64,000 nucleotides of DNA, taken from contig CAYWRO010000002.1 in assembly GCA_964460345.1 (NCBI GenBank), positions 45,483-109,482 of the forward strand, written 5' to 3'. This document shows positions 52,168-60,108 of the stretch, piece by piece; the first letter of the stretch is position 1; each line of letters begins with the position of its first letter. Source of the DNA: CAYWRO01 sp964460345 (GTDB lineage: Bacteria > Planctomycetota > Phycisphaerae > Phycisphaerales > UBA1924). The position numbers were made by a program, and so were the translations under genes. The notes below the pieces were generated by a model. The model had not been told where the DNA came from, made no database searches, and saw only the letters and a program-made list of their open reading frames with translations.

Positions 52168-53412
52168 ATGCTCCACAACATGGGACGAACCAGCGTCGCC
52201 GAACCCAAGGTCTTCTCAGCACAGGCGAGCGAGATCCTCCTCGAGGTCCGCACTGCCGTGTGCCAGGTGCTCGCCGCGTGTGGCGTCTCTCCGCAGACCG
52301 TCCAGCGCTCCTACCGCCGCCTCCACATCGATAAGAAGCTCGCCTGGCGTCTCGGAAAGGTGCTCCGTGACGACCCCTACGCCGCGGCGAGGCACATGCC
52401 CAGCGCCGTCGCCATGCGGGCCTTCTTTGAGAACGCCCGCGCGGAGTTCGTCCCCGTCCCGCTCATCGAGCGGGCCCGCGAAGCGATCGAGCGCTTCGAG
52501 AAGTTCGCTGACACCCACGCCCAGAGCCGACGCGAGTTCGACCTCATGCTCGCGGCCCACGCCGCCTCAAACCCTGAGGAAACCGACGTCGTCCACCGCA
52601 AGGAGGCCACCACCTCCCTGAGCTACATCTGGGGCGTCGTCGCCGAAGCGCAGGTAAAGACCTGCATCGCAAAGCCCGACGGCGCAGGCCTTCTCGACGT
52701 CGCCACCATCAATGGCTTCGTCAACCTCCAGTGGATCAGGCCGAACGTCGGCTGGATCATCAAGCGCAGCGTCTGCCACGACGACCACGGCCGCGTTATG
52801 GACTGCCCTCCCCCGGAACCGCTCGACCCCACAACGCGTTCCGGCGAAGTGCCGCTCTTAAAGAAGTACTGTTCGACCGCCCTCCCCCCGATGCGGCGCA
52901 CGAAGAACAGCGACGGCTGCTTCTTCCTTGATGAACTCGTCCAGGCCAACGTCGGCACCTCATCCGCCACCACCTGCCTCGTCGGCGAGCTGCAACGTGG
53001 CTGGGTGCCGGCCTACCGCGACGAGCACAACCGCTCCGGCTCACTCGTCGCCAGTGCACGCACGCCATGCCACATCCTCCTCTTCGATGCGCTTCTTCAT
53101 CGTGATGCGCTCGTCGATGCAGACCCCAGGCTCCTCGTCTTCGGCGACCTCGAGTTCCAGTCGGAAACCACGCCGATCGAAAGGCGATCGCGCAACCGAC
53201 TCATGCCGTGGAAGACCCTGGAGAATCTCGGATGGGGCATCACCGGCGCGTTCACCCCCCATTTCGCCCCTTACATCGAGATGCTCGCGGACTGCTTCGA
53301 CCGCCTCGGCTGGGACCCCTCTGAGTTCCAACTCCTCCGCGCCGCCATCGAGTACCCCGTCATCCCCTCAACCGTCGCCATCCAATGCGACCTGCCGGAG
53401 CGGCCGACCTGA
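52168..53412 (+). CDS. Protein of unknown family, possible N-terminal helix-turn-helix
   Basis: I do not recognise this 414-residue protein. The N-terminal part contains AACGVSPQTVQRSYRRLHID followed by helical segments, which could be a helix-turn-helix. A central part has Cys/Asp/His motifs (SVCHDDHGRVMDCPPP and RTKNSDGCFFLDEL). The C-terminal half has ELQRGWVPAYRDEHNRSGSLV, WKTLENLGWGITGAF and QLLRAAIEYPVIPSTVA. It has no signal peptide or membrane segment. It is divergent from the dockerin gene, and a degenerate second copy of part of it lies at 53848, so the gene pair was once duplicated. Confidence 0.6.
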   Translation: MLHNMGRTSVAEPKVFSAQASEILLEVRTAVCQVLAACGVSPQTVQRSYRRLHIDKKLAWRLGKVLRDDPYAAARHMPSAVAMRAFFENARAEFVPVPLIERAREAIERFEKFADTHAQSRREFDLMLAAHAASNPEETDVVHRKEATTSLSYIWGVVAEAQVKTCIAKPDGAGLLDVATINGFVNLQWIRPNVGWIIKRSVCHDDHGRVMDCPPPEPLDPTTRSGEVPLLKKYCSTALPPMRRTKNSDGCFFLDELVQANVGTSSATTCLVGELQRGWVPAYRDEHNRSGSLVASARTPCHILLFDALLHRDALVDADPRLLVFGDLEFQSETTPIERRSRNRLMPWKTLENLGWGITGAFTPHFAPYIEMLADCFDRLGWDPSEFQLLRAAIEYPVIPSTVAIQCDLPERPT

Positions 53413-53490
53413 TGCAGCAGCCGCGCTGATTCGCCGCAGACCGGCGGCGGCCCCACCATCCGACGCCGGATGCGCTTCATCACAAAGAAA

Positions 53491-53520
53491 GGAGACCCGC
53501 ACCACGCGGCACGGGCCTCC
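53491..53520 (-). terminator. Second copy of the dockerin-gene terminator
   Basis: The hairpin is nearly identical to the one at 50793-50822, with the T-rich side reading TTTCTTTG on the minus strand. Its position before the truncated dockerin remnant supports a tandem duplication of the whole unit. Confidence 0.75.
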
Positions 53521-53556
53521 TCGGGGCACACAGAAGAAGAAGCCGATCAGAAACTC

Positions 53557-53846
53557 TCAGCAGGGCTCGCCCGCCGAGGCCGGGAACCAGCAGTCCAGGA
53601 ACGAGAGCAGGTCAAACACATCAACGCCCGCTGTCCCATCAAGCTCAGCGGCGCTGTCGCCGGCGAACCAGAGATCGAGGTACGCCAGCAGATCAAAGAC
53701 GTCGACTTGCGCGGCGTTACCATCGGTCTCGCACGCGCACTGCGGCGGCAGCGTCCCGGTGAAGGTCCCGATGTGAAAGGCATTCGCGTCGCTGAACACA
53801 GATGTGACGGTGTAGCCGCCGGCGCCGTCAGCCGCCGCGATGTAGA
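53557..53846 (-). pseudogene. Truncated copy of the dockerin-gene 3' end
   Basis: The frame encodes VYIAAADGAGG, then NAFHIGTFTGTLPPQCACE and both dockerin repeats (VDVFDLLAYLDLWF and VDVFDLLSFLDCWFPASAGEPC), closely matching the last 95 residues of the intact gene at 50860-51933. The signal peptide and propeller are missing. The upstream edge near 53846 joins directly to a fragment of the divergent unknown gene, so the interior of a former gene pair was deleted. Confidence 0.8.
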
Positions 53847-53847
53847 C

Positions 53848-54013
53848 GCGTGGACACATCATCCGCCGCGATCTGCGTCATCGCCGAGATACAGCGCGGC
53901 TGGATCCCGGCGTTCCGTGATGCCCACAACCGGAGCGGCGCGTACATTGCCAAGTCGCGCACGCGTTGCCACTCTTGTGAAGCAGTGCGCACATCGACCC
54001 GCGGCTACATCTG
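53848..54013 (+). pseudogene. Internal fragment of a second copy of the 52168 gene
   Basis: The frame reads TSSAAICVIAEIQRGWIPAF, then RDAHNRSGAYIAKSRTRCH, matching residues around TSSATTCLVGELQRGWVPAY and RDEHNRSGSLVASARTPCH of the intact gene at 52168-53412. Later similarity is interrupted by small insertions or deletions. No start, N-terminus or C-terminus is present. It abuts the dockerin remnant at one end and the parB stop at the other. Confidence 0.75.
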
Positions 54014-54017
54014 TGGA

Positions 54018-55118
54018 TCACTCCGTCATCGCAAACCCCATCTTCCCCATCAACCCATCAAACTGATCCAGATCGAAGAACTCGATCACGATCTTCCCTC
54101 GCTTCCAATCCTTCGAGCCCTTGATCTTCACCTTCGTCCCAAGGTGCTCCCCCAACTGCTTCTCCAGATCGCGAATCGACGCGGGCCGATCCAGTTCATC
54201 CGCCGCCTTCACTTCGCGCTGAATGCGCTGCGACAGATCTGTCTGCGCTGCAGCGCCGTCGCGGATCGCCGTCTCGAGCTGACGCACCGACCACTCCTCG
54301 CGCGCGGCGCGCTGCGCGAGTTCCACACGCCGCGGCCCCGGCGCAACACCGAGCAGTGCGCGGCCGTGACCCATCCCGAGCCCCCCACCATCCAGCAGGT
54401 CCCGGATCTCCGCCTCCAGTTCGGTCAGTCGAACCAGGTTTGACACGCTGGATCGCTCCAGGCCGACGCGCCGGGCGATCTCCTCGTGCGTGAGTCCGAA
54501 GCGTTCCGCCAGCACGCGGAACGCCTCCCCCTTCTCCAGCGGCCCCAGGTCTTCGCGCTGCACGTTCTCGATCAGCGCCCACTCGGCGCTCACCTCGTCC
54601 GTCACCTCGCGCACAATCGCCGGAATCGCCGCCAACCCCGCAATCGCCGCGGCACGCCACCGCCGCTCCCCCGCTATCAACTCAAACTCCTGGACCGCCG
54701 GCTTCAAGCCGGCGTCCCCCTGAGCCACCCCGCTCGCCAAGTTCTCCGCTTTCCCCGTTCCCTTCGGCCGCACGACAATCGGCTGCATCAACCCCGCCGA
54801 CGCGATCGACGCCGCCAGTTCCTTCAGCTTCGCCTCGTCGAACACCCGCCGCGGCTGCAAGGGGTTCACGGAGATCTGCTTGAGCGGCACCAACTGAACA
54901 ACCCGGTCCGCTGGAACTCCCCTATACTGGGGATTTTCCTGCACAGCTTCCTCGGGCTGGGGCGACACCGGATCCTGCTCCGCGCTCGCGGGCTCCTGCG
55001 CCTTCGCCTCGGCTTCCACCTGAACAGGGGTCGTCCCGATCAGTGACGACAGCCCCCGACCCAGCCGCTGCTTCCTCTTTCTTCCAGGATTCACGGCCCC
55101 AGGCGTCACGTCCATCAT
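54018..55118 (-). CDS. parB: Chromosome-partitioning protein ParB
   Basis: ParB binds parS, spreads along DNA and recruits ParA and SMC to segregate chromosomes. The ATG at 55118 has AGGAG upstream. The 366-residue protein has the LGRGLSSLIG N-terminal motif, ISVNPLQPRRVFDEAKLKELAASI, and the nucleotide-binding motif GERRWRAAAIAGL at about 150. It then has ENVQREDLGPLEKGEAFRVL and the HTH ARRVGLERSSVSNLVRL. An extra roughly 20-residue stretch near 120-143, read AGLKPAVQ, comes from an inserted palindromic element. No parA gene is adjacent. The parS cluster lies just to its right. Confidence 0.92.
   Translation of the reverse strand: MMDVTPGAVNPGRKRKQRLGRGLSSLIGTTPVQVEAEAKAQEPASAEQDPVSPQPEEAVQENPQYRGVPADRVVQLVPLKQISVNPLQPRRVFDEAKLKELAASIASAGLMQPIVVRPKGTGKAENLASGVAQGDAGLKPAVQEFELIAGERRWRAAAIAGLAAIPAIVREVTDEVSAEWALIENVQREDLGPLEKGEAFRVLAERFGLTHEEIARRVGLERSSVSNLVRLTELEAEIRDLLDGGGLGMGHGRALLGVAPGPRRVELAQRAAREEWSVRQLETAIRDGAAAQTDLSQRIQREVKAADELDRPASIRDLEKQLGEHLGTKVKIKGSKDWKRGKIVIEFFDLDQFDGLMGKMGFAMTE
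54690..54713 (-). repeat. Palindromic element inserted in parB
   Basis: The core GCCGGCTTCAAGCCGGC (54697-54713) plus the CTGGACC flank is identical over 24 bases to the element in the ABC ATPase gene. Here it is read in a different frame, giving AGLKPAVQ. It expands the loop between the IVVRPKG and FELIAGERRWRAA motifs of ParB by about 20 residues. Confidence 0.85.
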
Positions 55119-55233
55119 CTTATAAACTCCTGTCACTTAAAAACTTACGAAGTTACAAGGCTGCATGCCGCCCGCCCCCCTCGACCCACCCCCCCCCGGG
55201 CAACACCCATCCAGATACACGCCTCGCCTCAAT

Positions 55234-55249
55234 TGTTCCACGTGGAACA
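55234..55249. promoter_or_regulatory. parS site 1
   Basis: TGTTCCACGTGGAACA is a perfect 16-bp palindrome matching the ParB-binding parS consensus of many bacteria. It lies in the divergent space between parB and the NUDIX gene. Confidence 0.88.
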
Positions 55250-55312
55250 TCCGGGACGGGAGCGCCGCTAGGGTACCATCACCAACCCCCCACTGCCACC
55301 TTTCGCCCAACC

Positions 55313-55324
55313 GTTCCACGGAAC
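55313..55324. promoter_or_regulatory. Degenerate parS site
   Basis: GTTCCACGGAAC resembles parS with the central TG missing, so binding may be weak or lost. It lies in the leader of the NUDIX gene. Confidence 0.4.
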
Positions 55325-55344
55325 ATCTGCAAGCCGAGCCCGCC

Positions 55345-55893
55345 ATGCCCCACATTGAGACCATCGCCCGAGCGCTCATCCGCCGCGGCAACCACGTCCT
55401 CCTCTGCCGCGCGCTTGACGGCGGCTACGACTACCTCCCCGGCGGCCACATCGAGTTCGGTGAGCCCGCCGCCATCGCGGTGGCCCGTGAGCTCGACGAA
55501 GAGGCCGGTCTCGACTCCACAGTCGGTCCCCTGCTCCTCGCCTTTGAGAACCGTTTCACGCAGGATGGCCGCCAGCACCACGAGCTGACGCTGGTGTTCC
55601 ACGTGGAACTCAGTCACACCGGCATTCCAGCCACCACGCCCCCCGGCACGAGCATCCCGCCTGTGACCAGTGGGGCGGATGTGCCTGCCAGCCCCCCACC
55701 CCTGGCCGCCATCGGCAGCGAATCGCTGCCGACAATCGCCTCGCGCGAACCGCACATCGCCTTCAAATGGGTAGAGCTCGCCGCGCTCCTTGAGCGAGAC
55801 CTCCGCCCGGAAGTCGTCAAGGCCTGGCTCCTCGCCCAGACCGACGACCCGGCCGAGCGCCACGGCGCCGAGTGGATCTCCGCCATCGAGTAG
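55345..55893 (+). CDS. NUDIX hydrolase
   Basis: The ATG at 55345 begins MPHIETIARALIRRGNHVLLC; the longer frame upstream crosses parS sites and is not coding. The 182 residues carry an intact Nudix box, GGHIEFGEPAAIAVARELDEEAGL, with the RExxEE core that binds metal. A Pro/Ser/Thr-rich insertion lies between residues about 95 and 135. The protein probably hydrolyses a nucleotide or nucleotide-sugar diphosphate, but the substrate cannot be told. A full parS site lies inside the coding sequence (55595) and another just after the stop. Confidence 0.85.
   Translation: MPHIETIARALIRRGNHVLLCRALDGGYDYLPGGHIEFGEPAAIAVARELDEEAGLDSTVGPLLLAFENRFTQDGRQHHELTLVFHVELSHTGIPATTPPGTSIPPVTSGADVPASPPPLAAIGSESLPTIASREPHIAFKWVELAALLERDLRPEVVKAWLLAQTDDPAERHGAEWISAIE
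55595..55610. promoter_or_regulatory. parS site 2, inside the NUDIX gene
   Basis: TGTTCCACGTGGAACT differs from the perfect site only at the last base. It is translated as part of the NUDIX protein (FHVEL), so site and coding function coexist. Confidence 0.85.
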
Positions 55894-55898
55894 CCCAA

Positions 55899-55914
55899 CG
55901 TTCCACGTGGAACA
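55899..55914. promoter_or_regulatory. parS site 3
   Basis: CGTTCCACGTGGAACA has the full parS core with one terminal mismatch. It lies six bases after the NUDIX stop codon. Confidence 0.87.
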
Positions 55915-56000
55915 TCGGCGCGGCGACATCGCTCCGCGGGCGCTACCCCCGAGCTACCGAGCTACCGACAGGGGGCTCCGGGGGTCAGGGACCCTGCCGA

Positions 56001-56016
56001 TGTTCCACGTGGAACA
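56001..56016. promoter_or_regulatory. parS site 4
   Basis: TGTTCCACGTGGAACA is a perfect match, lying in the spacer before the kinase gene. Confidence 0.88.
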
Positions 56017-56223
56017 CTCGCGCCGCCGCGGCTATCGGGCCCGGCCCCGCCCGCACAGCTTCACCAGCCTGCCAGACCGGCCCGATCGGACGAGCCCCGA
56101 CGCCAATTCGGGTTGCCTCTCCATCGCAGGAAAGCCGCGGCCGCCCACAGCCGATGTATGCGGCACTGGGCGGCGCCGGACGAGGCGACTGGCCGCAACC
56201 GGGGCCGCCCTTGACGAGCCATC

Positions 56224-57165
56224 ATGCAGCAAGGCATCGACAATCTGGCTGATCCGATCATCGAGCAGGTCGAAGCCCTCCAGGAGCGGGTGGCGGACCT
56301 GACCGCGCGCCTTGAGCACACGGAGCGCCTCGCCACCCTAGGCACCATCGCCGGCCTCATCGCCCACGAGTTCAACAACATCCTCACCCCCGTCATGTCC
56401 TACGCCCAGCTCGCCCTCGCCAACGAGGACGACCTGGATCTCGTCCGCAAGGCCCTCCAGAAGGCCGCGGACGGCTCCGACCAGGCCTCCCAGATCGCCG
56501 CGGCGATCCTCGGCTTTGTGCGGACCGATTCGGGCAGTGGGGGGGACGCCCCGGGAGCAGATGTCGAGGAGGCCGTCGGCTCCGCCCTCGGCTGCATCGG
56601 CCGCGACCTGGCCAAGGACCGCATCGCCCTGCACATCGATGTTCCACGTGGAACATCCGTCGCCATGCGGCCCGTCGCCCTCCGCCACGTGATCGTCAAC
56701 CTCGTCCTGAACGCCCGCAACGCCATGCTGCCCCGCGGCGGAAGTCTGACGATCAAGACACGCCACTTCGACCGCGCGCCAGCCACGCCCACGGATGCGG
56801 TCATCGCTCCCGCCCCGCCTGCCGACGGCCGCTGGTCGGTCGGGACGGAGCGTGGCGAAGCAATGCCGTCCTCCACCCCCGTCACCGGCACCGTCGTCCT
56901 CTCGATTCAGGACTCAGGCGCAGGCATGGATACCAAACGTCTATCTAACATCTTCGAGCCCTACCACTCGTCCTACCAGGACAGGACGAACCTGATCGGC
57001 GGAACGGGGCTTGGGCTCACGACCTGCCTGCGGCTCATCGCGGAAGCAGGGGGGTCGCTGTGGATCCAGTCGCGACCACAGGCCGGGACCACCGTGAGCG
57101 TCGCGCTCCCCGCCGCGGCCGCTCCGGCCGAAGCGCCTACGGCGCCGCTGCGCCAGGTGGCCTGA
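56224..57165 (+). CDS. Sensor histidine kinase without sensor domain
   Basis: The 313-residue protein has an N-terminal coiled coil (EQVEALQERVADLTARLEH) and the phospho-acceptor H48 in IAGLIAHEFNNILTPVMSYA. The HATPase domain carries the N box NLVLNARNAM, the G1 motif DSGAGM, and GGTGLGLTTCLRLIAEAGG. There is no membrane segment and no fused receiver. A complete parS site (56640) is encoded within it as part of DVPRGTS. No response-regulator gene is adjacent. It ends at a strong bidirectional terminator. The signal is unknown. Confidence 0.85.
   Translation: MQQGIDNLADPIIEQVEALQERVADLTARLEHTERLATLGTIAGLIAHEFNNILTPVMSYAQLALANEDDLDLVRKALQKAADGSDQASQIAAAILGFVRTDSGSGGDAPGADVEEAVGSALGCIGRDLAKDRIALHIDVPRGTSVAMRPVALRHVIVNLVLNARNAMLPRGGSLTIKTRHFDRAPATPTDAVIAPAPPADGRWSVGTERGEAMPSSTPVTGTVVLSIQDSGAGMDTKRLSNIFEPYHSSYQDRTNLIGGTGLGLTTCLRLIAEAGGSLWIQSRPQAGTTVSVALPAAAAPAEAPTAPLRQVA
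56640..56655. promoter_or_regulatory. parS site 5, inside the histidine kinase gene
   Basis: TGTTCCACGTGGAACA is a perfect match and is translated as DVPRGTS within the kinase. It is the rightmost site of the cluster, about 1.5 kb from parB. Confidence 0.88.
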
Positions 57166-57191
57166 CCCGCTACTACCCGTCCAAAAGTAAA

Positions 57192-57216
57192 ACACGGGCA
57201 GGAAGCCTGCCCGTGT
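57192..57216. terminator. Strong bidirectional hairpin between convergent genes
   Basis: ACACGGGCAGG-AAG-CCTGCCCGTGT is a perfect 11-base-pair stem between the rightward kinase gene and the leftward coiled-coil protein gene. Its position and symmetry suit a shared terminator, although T tracts on either side are short. Confidence 0.7.
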
Positions 57217-57256
57217 GCGCGTGTCTGTGGTTGTGTGTCGCATCCGGCGGCGGACG

Positions 57257-58129
57257 TTACTGCCCTGCCGCGGCGGCACGGAGGAGCGCGGAACGCTGTT
57301 CGTCGTTGAGCACCTCGTCAAAGATCCGCCACGCCTGCGCCTGCGGCGCGATGCGCGTCTTGAGGATGGTCTCGACCTGCTTGCGCTGGTCGCCACTGAG
57401 GTCGAGCTTGGCGGTAAGTTCCTTCAGCCGCGGCGCCAGGTCATTCAACTGGCGTTCCAGGGAGTTTCGCATATCCAGGGTGCGCTCCAGGAAGGACTGC
57501 CGACCCTTGATGTTGACGAGCTGCTGGAAGTCCTGCTCGCGCTCATACAGCGCTGCGAGTTCCTGCTGAATCGCCTCGTCGTACGCCTTGATGACGTTGT
57601 CGACTCGCCGGCGATGCACGGCCGTGATCGCACCGGTGTTCTGCGCGGTCTTGAGCAGATCGAGCAGCGGCAGCGCCCGCAGCGACTCCGCCAACGCGGC
57701 CATCTGATCCAGACCGGCGATTTCATCGATGTTCTGCGCCTTCTTGTGAATCTCGAGGACCTTGCCGGCATGAGCGATCACCGCCTGGTCCACCTCCGCC
57801 TGATAGGCCGCGAGCGCGGCGTCGAGCTTGGCCTGCTCCTCATCCGTGTACTCAAAGGCGAGCAGCGCAGCACGCGCCCGGCTCGTCTCGAGAGGCGCCA
57901 CCTTGCCATCATCGGTGCGCGTGACAATGGAGGGCAGCGGCTTTGGGGGCTCCGGCCGCGGCTGCTCCACCGGCTTCGGGGGCTCCGGCGGCGGTGGGGG
58001 GGGCTCGTAGGGCGCGGAGGGAGGCGTCTTTTCAGGAACGGGGGGAAGAATCTGGGCATCGGCCGCGCCTGACGCCGCGACGAACGCGCAGACGAGAGCC
58101 GTGAGGAGGAGGGGGCGTGTCTCTCGCAT
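57257..58129 (-). CDS. Secreted Pro-rich coiled-coil protein
   Basis: The ATG at 58129 follows GGAG ten bases upstream. The 290 residues have a signal peptide (LLLTALVCAFVAASGAADA), a Pro/Glu/Lys-rich segment (PPPPPPEPPKPVEQPRPEPP, about 44-63), and a long helical region with heptad-like Leu/Ile spacing ending QVETILKTRIAPQAQAWRIF. The tail resembles Spy/CpxP-type periplasmic helical proteins only loosely. Function unknown. Confidence 0.65.
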   Translation of the reverse strand: MRETRPLLLTALVCAFVAASGAADAQILPPVPEKTPPSAPYEPPPPPPEPPKPVEQPRPEPPKPLPSIVTRTDDGKVAPLETSRARAALLAFEYTDEEQAKLDAALAAYQAEVDQAVIAHAGKVLEIHKKAQNIDEIAGLDQMAALAESLRALPLLDLLKTAQNTGAITAVHRRRVDNVIKAYDEAIQQELAALYEREQDFQQLVNIKGRQSFLERTLDMRNSLERQLNDLAPRLKELTAKLDLSGDQRKQVETILKTRIAPQAQAWRIFDEVLNDEQRSALLRAAAAGQ

Positions 58130-58313
58130 GATGGGAGGTCTCCTGTCTGGGCCGCCCGAGGTGGCGACCGGAGCGGATGGTACGCGTGGGCCGGGCAAAG
58201 GTTGGCGGCGACAGGTAGCGTGCTCGGCGCGAATGTGGTACGCTGGCTCAGTCACGCCGCCGCGATCCACGGCGACGGCAGGCCCACGCAGTTCAGAAAC
58301 AGGGAGTTTCGCC

Positions 58314-60017
58314 ATGGGAAGCGAGTGCGCGCGGCGACTGGCTGGTCGGCTGGTGAGTGCGGCGGGATTGCTGGCGCTTGCGGGACTTGCGCCCGCACAG
58401 CCCGGCGAGTACCGGGTGGTTGCGATGCAGGGCGAGCCCGCCGTCGGAGCAGGAACCGGCGTGGTGTTCGGTTCCGCCGATTTTGCTTCTGCCGCGATCA
58501 ACGATGCGGGGCAGGTGGCGTTCAAAGCCGGATTGGCCGGGCCGGGGGTGGACTCGGGCAACGATGTCGGCGTGTGGCTGAAGGGAGCAGGGACACTGGA
58601 GATGGTCGCCCGCAAAGGTGAGCCTGCGCCGGGGTGCGGTCCGGGCGTGGTCTTCGAGTCACTTGGCGGCCCTCGGCTGAATGAGGCCGGGATTGTGGGG
58701 CTGAGCGCCATTTTGAGCGGCCCCGCGGTGTATGAAACGAACGATGTGGCGCTCTTCGCTTACAGGGGCGGCACACTGGAGCTCGTCGCAAGAGAGGGTG
58801 ATCCGGCCGCGGGCATCGCGGACGCGACGTACGCGCAGGTGCGGTTCGGGGGCCTTGATAGCGCCGGCCGCATTGTCTTCGGCGCGCCGTTGGCCGGCCC
58901 GGGTGTGACGGCGGACAATGACACGGGGCTGTGGATCGGTGCGCCCGGGGATGTCGTGCTGCTCGCGCGAGAGGGAGACCCGACGCCAACGGAGCCGCCC
59001 ACCATCTTCGGACCGCTGCCGGTCGGCGAGATTGCGACGAACGACGCCGGGCACGTCGCGTTTGTGTCGGGCAATGCGATCTGGTCGAATCGTGGGGGGA
59101 CGCTCGAACCGGTTATCACAGCGCCGCAGGCGCTTTCGGACGGCACGAGTCTGGTTGGACTTTCCGGGACTCCGCTGCTGAATGACGCGGGCGGGCTCGC
59201 CTTTCGAGCAAACGTGGTGCCCGCCGGTTCCGTCTTCTCAGTCAACGGGTTGTGCGCGGAGGACGGCGCGAGTTCGTTCCTTGTTGCAGCGTACCGACAT
59301 CAGGCGCCCGGGTTTGCAGATGGTGTCGAGTTCGGACAGTTCTTCGGTCCCGTGCTGTGCAGCGAGGCCGGCACGACCTTTGTCAACAACACCAGCGGGC
59401 CGGGGCTGCCGGCTGGCGGCTTGTGGGGCGTGTGGGCGCAGCGCGATGGCGTTCTCGCACCCGTTGCGTTGGACGGGGATCCGGCTCCTGGAACGGCCGC
59501 GGCTTTCGAGGACATGAACTCTGCCGTGCTGTGGTCCAACGAGGCGGGACAGGTCGCCTTCGCCGCGTCCGCGGGGGGCGGATCGTTCGCGGAATCCATC
59601 TGGATGACCGACGATGCGGGCGTGCTGCGGCCGCTGCTCCCGCACCTGGCGCTTGTGGATGTGGACGACGATCCGGCAATCGAGGAACTGCACAGGTTTC
59701 ATGCATTCCCGCTGCAACCCCACCTTCCCACCGATGGCGAGCTGAACAACGCCGGCGAACTTGTGCTCGTCGGGCACAGCGAGGAGGATGGACGTCGGCT
59801 CCTGATCGTGGCGAAGCTCGGGGAGCCGTGTGCATGCGAGCTCGACGGCGACGCCGCGCAAGTGGACGTATTTGACCTGCTGGCGTACCTGGACGCGTGG
59901 TTCGCGGGGGACGCCGCGGCGGAGTTGACGGGGGACGATCCGGCGGCGGTGGATGTGTTCGACCTGCTGACGTATCTGGATTGCTGGTTCCCCGCGAGCG
60001 CGGGTGGGGGGTGCTGA
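58314..60017 (+). CDS. Secreted NDxGxVAF-repeat protein with GC-type dockerin tail
   Basis: The ATG at 58314 follows AGGGAG; an upstream frame is non-coding. The 567 residues have a signal peptide (RLAGRLVSAAGLLALAGLAPA) and repeats with cores AAINDAGQVAFKAGLAGPG, RLNEAGIVGLSAIL, LDSAGRIVFGAPLAGPG and WSNEAGQVAFAA, related to those in the PEP-CTERM protein at 2601. The C-terminus is a dockerin-like pair (VDVFDLLAYLDAWFAGDAAAE and VDVFDLLTYLDCWFPASAGGGC). Comparing the two proteins shows one body type combined with two different sorting tails. Confidence 0.78.
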   Translation: MGSECARRLAGRLVSAAGLLALAGLAPAQPGEYRVVAMQGEPAVGAGTGVVFGSADFASAAINDAGQVAFKAGLAGPGVDSGNDVGVWLKGAGTLEMVARKGEPAPGCGPGVVFESLGGPRLNEAGIVGLSAILSGPAVYETNDVALFAYRGGTLELVAREGDPAAGIADATYAQVRFGGLDSAGRIVFGAPLAGPGVTADNDTGLWIGAPGDVVLLAREGDPTPTEPPTIFGPLPVGEIATNDAGHVAFVSGNAIWSNRGGTLEPVITAPQALSDGTSLVGLSGTPLLNDAGGLAFRANVVPAGSVFSVNGLCAEDGASSFLVAAYRHQAPGFADGVEFGQFFGPVLCSEAGTTFVNNTSGPGLPAGGLWGVWAQRDGVLAPVALDGDPAPGTAAAFEDMNSAVLWSNEAGQVAFAASAGGGSFAESIWMTDDAGVLRPLLPHLALVDVDDDPAIEELHRFHAFPLQPHLPTDGELNNAGELVLVGHSEEDGRRLLIVAKLGEPCACELDGDAAQVDVFDLLAYLDAWFAGDAAAELTGDDPAAVDVFDLLTYLDCWFPASAGGGC

Positions 60018-60108
60018 AGATACGCTGATGCCGCGGCCGCGCCTTGCATGGATGCAAAGCACACCCGAGCCGTGACAAGGGCGATACGCCGCCACGGATG
60101 GTGCTTCG

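Larger units (their letters stand above)
55894..56223. other. 330-bp intergenic region carrying two parS sites
   Basis: No gene is seen between the NUDIX and kinase genes. The stretch contains parS sites 3 and 4 and small GC dyads. It may carry the promoter of the kinase gene, but no clear element was found. Confidence 0.6.

Noticed and set aside
55165..55344. Longer N-terminus for the NUDIX protein
   Set aside because: The extra stretch translates a parS site and a degenerate one, and has no ribosome site; the Nudix fold begins at 55345.
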